Below, one piece after another: positions 1 to 8,649 of a DNA stretch of 43,023 nucleotides (positions are counted from its first letter, which is position 1; each line of letters begins with the position of its first letter). Below the pieces are notes generated by a model. The model worked only from the letters and a program-made list of their open reading frames with translations, made no database searches and had not been told where the DNA came from. The DNA lies in NCBI GenBank assembly GCA_003427395.1, contig BFEA01000290.1:422021-465043 (forward strand). The letters are read 5' to 3'. The stretch is from Chara braunii (lineage: Eukaryota; Streptophyta; Charophyceae; Charales; Characeae). The position numbers were made by a program, and so were the translations under genes.

Positions 1-32
<32 letters not shown>

Positions 33-313
33 ATATGCACGCACAAGTGCACAGGCCAAAGACTCGAAAGCCCTAACTAAGAGATTAATTCAGAAGGCAT
101 ATAGATTCGAGGTCCTGGCTGACATTTTGTTCTGGGTTTCTTCGTTTCTTCGGAAGCAAGAATAATGTACAGATGATACGCGACCGTCGTCGACTTTGCT
201 ACTGTCGAACCTCCTCCTCCTCCTAATTACGAAAGTCAGAGTCCTGTGGCTTCGAAAATCTGTATTAGCCCAAAAAAAAAAAAAAAAAAAAAAAAAATCT
301 GTATTAACTCTCT
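1..313. other. 3' flank of the SOUL gene with poly(A) tracts
   Basis: No gene is seen here. The window opens with 28 A residues. A second A tract at 272-297 belongs to a very short retroposon-like insertion, annotated separately. This stretch should hold the 3' UTR and terminator of the minus-strand SOUL gene, but I see no polyadenylation signal I would defend. Confidence 0.5.
268..293 (+). mobile_element. tail-only retroposon insertion with 13-bp target duplication
   Basis: A 26-bp insert, GCCC followed by 22 A, lies between two perfect copies of AAAATCTGTATTA at 255-267 and 294-306. A perfect 13-bp duplication around an A tail is the signature of target-primed reverse transcription. The inserted cDNA is almost only tail, so the source LINE or SINE cannot be named. 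It lies just beyond the stop codon of the SOUL gene, probably within or near its 3' UTR. Confidence 0.6.
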
Positions 314-1615
314 CTAATCATCGTTGAGCAAGGACAACAATTCAACTTCCAGTGCAACCTCATTTCGCCTCACCATCGGCGGCTTGAAAGGGTCGTTATA
401 CTGTGCGACCTCAGCAATGGCACTGGGGCGAATGCGCACGTCCGGATCCTGCTCCAACGCCCGCCTCAGTTCCTCCTCTTTCGTCTGCACAAGACCGTTC
501 GTAACATAGCCTGGAAACGCTGTCACTCCTAGCACTCTCCCTGGGACCCGCTTGATCGACACATCCGGACTATCTGGGATGGGAAGACCTTCCCCTTCCT
601 CTCCATACTTTGACGGCATAAGAAACGACATCTTCCACTCTCCCCCACTGCCCTCCTGCTTGTTCATAACAGGAGTTGTCATTTCCATCTGCAAACCCTT
701 CTCTCCTCCGTTTGCCTCATTAGGAATACTAGGAGTTCGTGCGATCATAACTGGCGTAGTCATTTTCATCTTCTCTCCCTTCTCGTTTCTCCCCTCCTCC
801 TCCCGCCCGTCACCAGCATCTGTCGTTTTCGCTGCCATTACCACAGGTGTTGTCATCTGCATCTCCTCCCGCCGAGTATTCTTGCCGAAGATGTACCCTG
901 CAAGCATGTTGAATGCATTTGACGAGCCTTGACTGCTAAAAGGCTCGTCTTTGATGGTCGTCTCAGCCACCACGTAAGGCGCCATTTCGCGAATCTCGTA
1001 CCCTGGTCCACGTTTCACCACGCGGTAGGAAAAGCTTTCCAAATCAGGAATTTCCATGAAAGCCTCCTCAAGTCTGCTTGATCGAGCCCTAACACGAATA
1101 GCCTCGTTGAGGGCATTTCCAACTGACGTCAACGATACTCTCTCCACCTCCCTGAGCGTCGCCGCACCTACAGCGAACGCTTCTCCCGCCAGTTGATTGC
1201 GATTTAAATCGACCCCAGCAACGACACGTATGAACTGTTCTGCCCTCATCACCAGCATATCCGCAAGACCAGCGCGGACACGGACGAGGTCAGGCCTCTG
1301 TCCCGAAGAGGAGGAGGATGCTCCATCCCGCCGCCGCGATCCCGACTGTCGCACCCGCCGCATAAACGACGATGACGACGTGGGCAACAGAGAACGCCAA
1401 GCCCTGCACTTGTGGTGGTCCAGCGAGCTCTCTTGCGTTGCTCCCTTACCGCCGTGCCACCTGCTTCCTGGTCTTCGTCTCAACGACGCGGTATACGTGC
1501 ACGTGTCAAGCCTCCCAACACCTCTTTCCTCCCGTCCGTCACTGTACCCCATCCACTCGGCCACGGTACATGTCCCGGCCACCATAGCTGGGAGCTGACG
1601 CGCCGCCATCGTCAT
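314..1615 (-). CDS. SOUL family haem-binding protein, probably plastid-targeted
   Basis: The single ORF encodes 433 aa and ends in TAG at 314-316. Residues from about 197 to the C-terminus form a SOUL/HBP domain. Visible hallmarks are YEIREMAPYVVAE near the domain start, YIFGKNTRREEM, repeated MTTPV motifs, and a C-terminal VAQYNDPFKPP..RRNEVALEVE block. SOUL proteins bind haem or other tetrapyrroles; land-plant relatives of this type sit in plastids and plastoglobules. The first ~110 residues are Ser/Arg-rich and non-conserved, which suits a transit peptide, and an internal Met (MRRVRQSG) may be the true start. The domain carries three MTTPV motifs (Met 254, 285 and 312), where I would expect two. 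Neighbouring sequence is repeats, with no functional partner. An upstream intron or exon cannot be excluded. Family assignment is firm; location and start are inferred. Confidence 0.9.
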   Translation of the reverse strand: MTMAARQLPAMVAGTCTVAEWMGYSDGREERGVGRLDTCTYTASLRRRPGSRWHGGKGATQESSLDHHKCRAWRSLLPTSSSSFMRRVRQSGSRRRDGASSSSSGQRPDLVRVRAGLADMLVMRAEQFIRVVAGVDLNRNQLAGEAFAVGAATLREVERVSLTSVGNALNEAIRVRARSSRLEEAFMEIPDLESFSYRVVKRGPGYEIREMAPYVVAETTIKDEPFSSQGSSNAFNMLAGYIFGKNTRREEMQMTTPVVMAAKTTDAGDGREEEGRNEKGEKMKMTTPVMIARTPSIPNEANGGEKGLQMEMTTPVMNKQEGSGGEWKMSFLMPSKYGEEGEGLPIPDSPDVSIKRVPGRVLGVTAFPGYVTNGLVQTKEEELRRALEQDPDVRIRPSAIAEVAQYNDPFKPPMVRRNEVALEVELLSLLNDD

Positions 1616-1738
1616 TTCGAGGAGCGAAAGGGAAGAGTTAATCTCCCTCGCCCCTATTGAATTGGATTGAATGGATGGGCGACCGCTTGTTGAACTGATA
1701 GGTTGATTGATCGTCTCTTCGATGCGATCGATAGGTAG

Positions 1739-1748
1739 ATCACGTGAT
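1739..1748. promoter_or_regulatory. G-box palindrome upstream of the SOUL gene
   Basis: ATCACGTGAT, a perfect palindrome with a CACGTG core, lies about 125 bp upstream of the annotated SOUL ATG. In plants CACGTG is bound by bZIP and bHLH factors and is common in light-regulated plastid-protein genes. Its role here is inferred from position only. Confidence 0.35.
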
Positions 1749-1783
1749 TGACTGGCTGGCTGATTAGCGTTTCAGCGGAGGTG

Positions 1784-1806
1784 ATCAGGCCTACAGTAGG
1801 CCTGAT
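1784..1806. repeat. perfect 11-bp-arm palindrome upstream of the SOUL gene
   Basis: ATCAGGCCTAC at 1784-1794 and its exact reverse complement at 1796-1806 are separated by one base. It lies about 170 bp upstream of the SOUL ATG and could be a dimeric protein-binding site or a hairpin in a 5' UTR. No known motif is recognised. Confidence 0.5.
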
Positions 1807-1979
1807 GAAAATTGATTTCTTGGCGGGTAAATGATTGATCGGTAGAATGAGGCCACCCTGGCGCGTATCGGGAGGGCCGATTCTTCCTACTCGCTGTAAT
1901 CCAATCTCTCCCTTGTTCGATTGGTTTTGAACGTGACTCCATACAGTCACCTGAGCGTTGTCCCTTTCAGGCACAACCG

Positions 1980-2145
1980 GGGGCCAGGTCCCACTAGCAG
2001 CGTTGAGTTTCCTCAACGCCCGAATCTGGACGTCTCTGTGGATATGTGCAGAAATCGCGTTGAGTTTTCTCAACCGCACATCTCCAATAACGCGTCCAGA
2101 TTCAGGCGTTGAGTTTCCTCAACGCTGCTAGTGGGACCTGGCCCC
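1980..2145. mobile_element. fold-back element with 53-bp terminal inverted repeats
   Basis: Arm 1980-2032 and arm 2093-2145 are reverse complements except for one base and a short asymmetric loop. Each arm also contains its own small hairpin built on GCGTTGAG and CTCAACGC, and a third GTTGAG/CTCAAC hairpin lies in the 60-bp centre. This nested-hairpin layout is typical of non-autonomous fold-back/MITE elements. No clean target duplication was identified and no coding capacity is present. Confidence 0.6.
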
Positions 2146-2613
2146 GGAGCAGCCTCGCCGGCCTATCCCCCCTCGTCGAGGTAAGATTTGCCTATCGGTA
2201 CGAGTTGCGTTATTCAAAAAGCATCCGCTACCGGTCGCAACAAAAGACCTCCAATTCCTTTCTCGGCCTTTTGGCGAATAAGACAAAGTGGAGTATCTGT
2301 TCTGATCAGTTTAGTATCCGATCCGTGGTCCATCGGATCACACGATATTAATTTTTATTTGTTAACCATCCGACGATCGCGCGGCAATGCGAAACAGCGA
2401 GCATGTTCTGTACCGGGTTGATTAGTTGGGGTGTATTCCCGGGCCCCTACTGTCCTTTGATAATGAAATTGCATTTCCTCCAAAAAAAAACAAAAACAAA
2501 AAAAAAGAAACAACGAGCATTCTACGGGTGGCACGAGCGCATAAACGCGGACAACAGAGGGGCTCACCACACCACAGTCGAAAGGCAAAAACATTCGACG
2601 GCTGTCAGAATAA

Positions 2614-2650
2614 ATTCTTTTTTTCTTTCTTTTTTGTTTTGTTTTGTTTT
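2614..2650 (-). mobile_element. tail-only retroposon, minus orientation, with 13-bp target duplication
   Basis: A 37-bp T-rich insert lies between perfect copies of GCTGTCAGAATAA at 2601-2613 and 2651-2663. Read on the minus strand the insert is an A-rich tail with scattered C and G. As at 268-293, the duplication points to target-primed reverse transcription of an extremely 5'-truncated element. Confidence 0.6.
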
Positions 2651-2667
2651 GCTGTCAGAATAATCCA

Positions 2668-3057
2668 GCGGCCTAGCTCAGTTGGTAAGGCACGCAAGTG
2701 GCATTCAGGAGGTCTTGGGTTCAATACCCATTGCCTCATGTACCTTCCTGGGCAAGCTTGGCGCCCGCTACCTAGAGATAGCACGTTGGTCCCCCCAATT
2801 GGCATTAAAAAGCAGTCTCTGCTGATGTTCATAGGGGTAGGGGTAATCGGGGAGGCACAGCGACTGGCGACTCAGAGGATGCTTGGTCCCTCTGCCACCG
2901 GCTGTCCCCTGGCCAGTGTCCCCGTTGGGGGTTCCCTGAAGGCAATCAAGGCCACCCTATGTCAGATTAGACACAATATTGAATTTACCTGGGCTGGTTA
3001 GTCCGATGATAAAACCTCAAGGCCATCGCCCTTTCAAAAATTAAAAAAAAAAAAAAA
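2668..3057 (+). mobile_element. tRNA-derived SINE
   Basis: The 5' part is a tRNA-like pol III promoter: an A box (TAGCTCAGTTGG, 2674-2685) and a B box (GGTTCAATACC, 2718-2728) with about 32 bases between them. A non-tRNA body of about 300 bp follows, ending in an A-rich tail near 3043-3057. This is the standard build of a SINE mobilised by a LINE. A possible 7-bp target duplication (TCGAAAG at 2578 and 3058) would put the 5' end further upstream, but it is too short to rely on. Confidence 0.65.
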
Positions 3058-3500
3058 TCGAAAGCCTGCCTTGGATAGTTTGCCCCTTCGACAGTCAGCA
3101 CAGCACTCGTGAATGCAAGATTCAAAAAGACGAACGAGCCTGAGGGTATACGACAAACATTCCCCACTCACCAAATTTCGAAGAGAAGTCGATCGCGCAC
3201 CAAATTTCGACAGGAGCTACTCTCCAAATGTGCAAAACGACACAGAATCCACCGCTAGAACATGGAAAGATACATTGCCATCTTTTTTGGCGTTTGTGCA
3301 TGTTGAGAGTAGTGCAGAGAGGCCCTACGCTTTTATCGTATGGCGGTGGTCCCTCGGAATCGTGGCTGACGTTACGAGCGGGTAGATAAGTGGGTTCGAG
3401 GTCTGGCGTTGCAACGTGGAGATTGCCGACCCGATTCTATCAACCCTCAACGGTCCCATTGCGGGTCCGCTTCTATCCCCCCTCAACGTCCTCTTGGCGC
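3058..3500. other. intergenic stretch, no gene recognised
   Basis: No ORF here resembles a known protein. The only structure seen is a short imperfect duplication around 3432-3490, in which a CTATC..CCTCAACG motif occurs twice. Confidence 0.4.
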
Positions 3501-3502
3501 AT

Positions 3503-4160
3503 TCAGGGCGTACTCACACGGCGACCCCAAATCCGCGAAATGTGCCGATTTGGGAAGAGGTTTTGGGCATGGGTCAGGTCACACTGCTGTACTCTTTCAG
3601 ATGGGACAAGGTCTCTGGAGAAATGGGTATCTGGTACTTGGCTAGTCACACGGGCCCATCCACAAATTGTGCATCCACAAATTGTGCAAGAACGTTTGTG
3701 AACCAATTTTTGCCAATTTTTGAAGAAAATGCGAAAACATAAATAGGGCATTTGCGGTCACCTCCGCCGCAAATTCCCGTGCCCCACGGCTTTCCATGCC
3801 CCTGACAAATGGGCACGCCAATAATACATATGGTGCGGCCCCACGGCTTTCCATGCCCCTGACAAATGGGCACGCCAATAATACATATGGTACTTCGGCA
3901 AACCTGTGTGATCGGCCCTCTACCCTTCTTTTGGGGGAGTTTGGGATTATAGTTCCCAGTGTGATGGCATACTCACACTGCGACCCCGGAAGGGCCAATT
4001 TGAGGTTTTGGGCACAGTTCACGTCACACTGCTGTACCTTTTCATGTGGAACGAGGTCGCGGCCGTCTGGAGAAATGGGCATTCGGTACTTGGCTGGTCA
4101 CACGGCGCCATCCACAAATTGTGCAAGAACTTTTGTGAACGAGTTTTTGCCAATTTTTGT
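3503..4160. repeat. two diverged direct copies of a ~200-bp repeat
   Basis: Copies at about 3503-3722 and 3962-4160 share a start like GGC(A/G)TACTCACAC, then GGTTTTGGGCA, GTCACACTGCTGTAC, CTGGAGAAATGGG, GGTACTTGGCT and CCACAAATTGTGCAAGAAC. The first copy also has a local doubling of CATCCACAAATTGTG near 3658-3687. The start motif matches the terminal repeat of the small MITE at 20776-20893, so these may be remnants of a related, larger DNA-transposon family. Confidence 0.5.
3781..3892. repeat. 57-bp tandem duplication
   Basis: Unit 3781-3837 is repeated essentially without change from 3838. Each unit begins GCCCCACGGCTTTCC and ends AATACATATGGT. The near-identity suggests a recent local duplication. 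It lies between the two diverged direct repeats. Confidence 0.75.
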
Positions 4161-4561
4161 AATTTCAGCTGAGCACCAGCAGCAGAAGGGAGCATTAGGT
4201 GGCGAGCGTGGGGGGAGCGAACCGGCCGGCGGGCTCGGAGGTCTTGTCACCCGACGCCTCGGTGGTCCCGAGGAGGACTGATGGCGTTGACGCCATCGCT
4301 GTGAAAAAGTTAAGGTCAAACCACGTGCCTGGAGGAGGTTTGACGAGGGCGGATTTGACGGCGATACGGGCAGGACGGGAAAACCCTGTAGTGGCGTGCA
4401 GATGGCGTCCTTGCCAATGGCGCTCTGTCGGAAGAACGGTATGGCAGGGGGATGGAGATGACTTCGACAGGAAATCTACAACAAGCGGCGACCAATTGGA
4501 TCTATCAGTTGAAGGAGTGTCAGCGTCGGCTGAGGGAGATGGTAACCCTTATGTCCTCAAG
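4161..4561. other. intergenic flank left of retrotransposon copy 1
   Basis: Moderately GC-rich sequence with no recognisable protein or RNA. A 123-aa ORF is open on the plus strand at 4199-4570, but it resembles nothing I know and runs into the retrotransposon. Confidence 0.4.
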
Positions 4562-5309
4562 AGCCTGTGACGAACCAAAATCTGTTCCGCGCGATCTTCT
4601 GCGCAATGACAATGAGGGGTCCTAAGATGGGAAGGTTGGGCTAATTAGGGGAGATCAAGATCAAAGGGAAATTGCATCAGTGTCCTCGCTTCTTCATCTT
4701 TTTCACATCGTTTCTTTTCGGATGGCTGGGTTCAGGGATGGGCAAGTCCCGAGATGGCCGATTGAGTGGCTGTCGAGTCGACAAAGGCGCGAATAATAAT
4801 GCTTGACGTCGTTTCTTTCTTGTTCTGTTGTCCTGCGCGGAAATTTTGCTTCGTTCCTTTGAATTTCTTTTTCGAATCTTGTCGAGCCTTGATGGCTCTC
4901 GGAACTTCGGATTTTCTTTTTGGAATTTGTGCTTTTTTTTGCATATAGCTAGGAATTTAGGAATTTAGGAATTTGGGATTTATTATGCCGCGCGTTGTCT
5001 TTCTCGCGCGCTTCTTTTTGCGGCTGCAACGGAGCTCTGATTAGTCGGCGCCCTTAATCTTGCAAGTAACTGTAATTTTTGGGTGGGCGCGAATGTAACT
5101 GTATCTTTCCTCTTGAGCTTCGTCTTTCCCGCTCTCTCTTTCCCTTTTGCTGTGCCTAGTTAGCCCCGCGGCCTGCATGCTCGTATCGATGTGTGAGAGT
5201 GGCTACGTCCCCCACGCCGCGGTCTGGCCATGCAGAACGTAGGCGCTCCCTCTCCTAATCTCCTTTCTAAGTCCTTGCAATTCCGTGTTCTTCGCGCATG
5301 CGTGCACGC

Positions 5310-5316
5310 TATAAAT
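5310..5316 (+). promoter_or_regulatory. LTR TATA box (copy 1, 5' LTR)
   Basis: TATAAAT lies in an otherwise GC-rich context and occurs at the matching place in all four LTRs (5310, 15587, 22962, 33725). It is the likely pol II promoter, with transcription starting about 30 bases downstream. U3 would then be about 0.75 kb and R plus U5 about 1.6 kb. Confidence 0.65.
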
Positions 5317-5406
5317 TATGGTTACGCGATTAGATAGCTCTCTTAACCAGCTGTTGGAAGCTCGGGGGAGCGCGATCAGTGAGGGTCGGCTCACGAGCGA
5401 AGTAAG

Positions 5407-5414
5407 AGGTGAGT
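5407..5414 (+). promoter_or_regulatory. candidate 5' splice site in the LTR leader
   Basis: AG|GTGAGT matches the eukaryotic donor consensus and lies about 100 bases downstream of the TATA box. Equivalent sites occur at 15684-15691, 23049-23056 and 33812-33819. It could remove part of the long, ATG-rich leader before gag. The acceptor is not established. Confidence 0.4.
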
Positions 5415-6236
5415 TGAAGTGGGAGTCGGGCGACCCGACGAGCTAGTGCCGAATGCGTGGGGTTGATACGTGGGGCTACGACGGACTGTAGCGCACGGGC
5501 GAACCTGACGCGTGCAGGAGGACTAAGCGGGGTGACAACTTCGTGGGTTGGTGCATGACCACGGACTGTCCGCATCGGAAATAGAGAGAGAGAGGAAAAG
5601 AGAGCTGAGGTTGATGGATGTGGATTTGCAATTTTCTTTGTCTTATCGCCCTCCTTACTCTTTTATATAAATTTTGATATCGGCTTCGGGCGACTCGCCC
5701 GTTTTCTTTTGTTTTCGGAATCTTGGCTTGGCTTCAGCCCCCACTTGTTTTGTGATCCATCTTGATCTCGTTTATAGTATGTTTTGTTAAATGAATGGAT
5801 GGATGAATGATATAGTTGTTGTTTTTTCTTACTGGTCATCGTCTTTGCTTTCCATTTTGATACGCCATTAAGGCATAGTAGAAATGCTGACGTCTGATGT
5901 GTGATAACACCTTGCATGCTCGAGAATGATTGCTTGCGAGATCACGGAGTGATTAAATGATTGGGTAGTAATTGTTGTTTACGGCGCGTGGCGATTTTAC
6001 AACAGGCGAATGCCTTGCGGGGATACGTGTAAGCGCGATTCGATCTGCGCAACCTACACGTATCCACGCACGCCGATTTGCGACCATTGACGAGCTTGAC
6101 ATCTCCGGTATTGGGTAAGCGGGAATTTTCCTTCCCTCACGCACCTAAACAGATAGGAGTTTCCGATATCACATCGGGAAAATCCCCTTGCCGATTGGAC
6201 GCGTGCAAAAGGTTTCCATTACGCTGCAATGATAAG

Positions 6237-6524
6237 ATGTCGAGCTCTTGGGACTCGGAGTACTTCGACCCTTGGGTGAGAGAATGTGTTAGGCAAAGAT
6301 ACCCGGAATTCCCCTTCCTAACCGAGAATCGATTGTGCCCCAGGGAGTTTCACTATGCCGTAACCAGCGATCCGAGGTGCCCCGATTACCCAACTACGGA
6401 TAACACGCAATACTTCATATCCCCCAGCTTCGTTGTTATCACTACCAATTTCCCTCCCTTCCGTCTCCTCCTCCCATATCACCAACTCACAATGGTTCCG
6501 TGGAATTCCATTGCCCCGTATTGA
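6237..6524 (+). CDS. LTR-encoded ORF, copy 1 5' LTR (truncated)
   Basis: Ninety-five codons from MSSSWDSEYFDP to a premature TGA, where the 3' LTR copy has TGG. It contains the conserved core shared by all four LTRs: LTEN..LCP, TSDP.CPDYP, YFISP.FVVITT and PYHQLT.VPWNSI. I recognise no domain. It lies downstream of the TATA box and upstream of the primer-binding region, so it would sit in the 5' leader of genomic RNA and could also be made from the 3' LTR. Conservation of protein-level blocks between diverged copies suggests a real product; function is unknown. Confidence 0.55.
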   Translation: MSSSWDSEYFDPWVRECVRQRYPEFPFLTENRLCPREFHYAVTSDPRCPDYPTTDNTQYFISPSFVVITTNFPPFRLLLPYHQLTMVPWNSIAPY

Positions 6525-6925
6525 CCCCGCATGCCTTGCGAAAATTGTCGGCGACGCGGCAACCGACGAGCCTCTGAAACTACGGGGCCTAACCAGAACG
6601 CGCGACGATAAACGCCACGTGTCATCGGAATCACAACCATCCCGGGCGGGCTTTTCCCCGAACCGCCGCCACCAAAACAGACGGATCGAACGGCCTTGAA
6701 TGCACCACGCATGCCATCTGCCTTATGCTGCACGGCCTCGACCGCCATCAGACCGGAAGTAACTCGCCCCCTTCAAGTTGGCTTTATTACATCTATGCCC
6801 TTGAAACTTTGCCACAGGAGATCTCAGTTTCGACACGGGACTCCACCCCAACTTTCCCAAAAATCCTTGGCACTCCAGGGCTACATCCCACTCCGATCAG
6901 GAAGTCACGCCGGGTGTGAGGTTGG

Positions 6926-7061
6926 TACCCTACACGTAGCGAGGTTCCAGAATTCATAGCTGGACGATCTGGCTAATAGAGGACGACCTGGACCAAGGAA
7001 CGCGCATCGACGCGATCCCGTTGTCACGAGAAGCCGGTCTGCGGCTTGAAGGGCGGTCAAC
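6926..7061 (+). other. leader between the LTR and gag, copy 1
   Basis: This stretch is recognisably related to 24710-24863 in copy 2 (shared CTGGCTAA.AGAGGAC and CGACGCGATCC), but the sequence at the LTR border (TGGTACCCTACAC) no longer resembles a tRNA primer-binding site, whereas copy 2 keeps one. Confidence 0.5.
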
Positions 7062-8411
7062 ATGAACGCTAATCAACAGAACCCCCAACAGAATTCAAAT
7101 CCACAACAAAATCCTAATCAACCTCCACCACGAGCACGGGCTCTCATGACGCCACCCGATCTCTATCTATTCGACCCTGCTCATCATCTCGCTGGAGCAT
7201 GGCTAGCCACGCTCCGGGCTCAGCGGTATGATGACAACGAGGCCCAGGTGAATATCCCTGCACGTTTGGGAGGAGATGCCCATCACTGGTTTAGTACCTA
7301 TGTATGGGTCGATCTCCCAACATTCGAGCGAGATTTTTTGAATCGATTCAATTACATCCACTCGGAACAGGCTCTTTTTATGATCAAGGATCGAGTTCAA
7401 AACCCCCTCTAATCTGTCACCGAGGATCGAAACCGATTCTATAGGATGTTTGTGAAAACAGAACGAGGCGAACAGGTAGGCAGAGATTTGTTCATCGATG
7501 GACTTCGCAGCCGGACAATGAGGGCGAAACTGCGAAAACAGTTCTCCCCCATCAACCACACGCTGCAACAAATCACGGCAGCTGCAGAGGAAATAGAACG
7601 AAAGTTCTCTTCGAGTTTCCTAGAAGGGGAAGACTATCCTAGGGAAGGAGACTCGTCTGAACTAGCGAGAGCTAAAGCCGAGTTGGCTACACTGCAAAAC
7701 AAATTTGAAAACATGGGGTTTGTGTCGGGCCCTGTCACCTATCTGGAACAGATTAGTCCCAAACGACCAGTCCCGAGTGTGATTACGAGCATGCCCGTGT
7801 CCGTGATGACAGCACCCCCCCCACCGATCAAAACCCTCGCACGACCAAACGGATCAGCCACCCTATTAGAACTAACCAAGACATTGGTTAGTCTGATTCA
7901 GGAAAGCAAAAAGGAACAGCGGAAACACAACGCTCGAATAGAGGCGATGATGAGATCGATGCGACCAATAGCGGTGCGTGCCGCCCCGATCCAACACCGA
8001 TTAACTCCGGCACCCCCTCCTGCAGGGATCCCTAACAATCTGAACGTTTGTTACACGTGTCACCAACCAAGGCATATAGCCCGAGATTGCCCTCATCGAC
8101 CCCCGCAGCAACGGGTCGGAGCCGCACCGGTAGCAGCAGCCCCGATCGCCAACGGACCTGGACGAGTAGGGGCATTGATGGAAGAAATGGAAGGAGGCGG
8201 AAGTGCATTAGCTACGATGGAGGAAGTTGTTGAACTAATCCCGTTGGATCAGTATGTAACGCTGGGCTACCCAGGGCTTGGGATGATTAAAATGATTAGA
8301 CCCGCGCCAAAACAAAGAGAAGTGGAGGAATGGCGACCGTCTACAGGAGAAATGGAGTCGGGAGGACCCACGTTCGTCACTGGGGAAATCGATGTTTTGA
8401 ACATCGTTTGA
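7062..8411 (+). pseudogene. gag: gag polyprotein, copy 1 (one in-frame stop)
   Basis: ATG at 7062 opens a 450-codon frame interrupted by TAA at 7410-7412 and closed by TGA at 8409. The N-terminus is Asn/Gln-rich. A retrotransposon-gag capsid-like region follows (LFDPAHHLAGAWLA, RLGGDAHHWFSTYVW, FLNRFNYIHSEQ). Near the end is a CCHC zinc knuckle, CYTCHQPRHIARDC (8049-8090), spacing C-x2-C-x4-H-x4-C, which binds RNA. In copy 2 the closing TGA is a CGC codon and the frame continues toward protease, so the ancestor probably had gag and the start of pol in one frame. Gag would build the particle that packages element RNA. Confidence 0.85.
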
Positions 8412-8649
8412 GCCTTAGATCATCAGATTCCTCTTCCGATTGGTCATCTACTTTCGATATCGGAACAAGCCAACGAACGAATGTTGCAGCATTGCAAAGT
8501 GAATCGAAAATAATTCGCCCTCGCCCGAACAGCAACCACAAAAGTGAAAAATCCCACGCCAGAAGAAAATGCACCAGGAACATAACCCGATATGATTAGG
8601 ATTAATCCAGAAAAATGCTCACTTCCTACGGATTAAACCGATCCCATGA

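Larger units (their letters stand above)
4566..6925 (+). repeat. 5' LTR of copy 1
   Basis: Begins TGTGACGAACC. Its homology to the 3' LTR (15366-17381) ends at GTTGG, 6925. It carries a TATA box at 5310, a splice-donor-like site at 5409 and an LTR-internal ORF at 6237-6524. Compared with the 3' LTR it holds about 540 extra bases upstream of the TATA box, so it is the better record of the U3 region. The last bases differ from those of the 3' LTR. Confidence 0.85.

Noticed and set aside
1654-2079. 141-aa minus-strand ORF next to the SOUL gene
   Set aside because: It overlaps the fold-back element and has no recognisable domain; likely chance.
5330-5575. Antisense ORF in the LTRs, with a similar ORF at 15607-16263 and antisense ORFs in copy 2
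   Set aside because: The copy 2 LTRs do not preserve the same protein in this frame. The similarity within copy 1 simply reflects the two LTRs sharing DNA.
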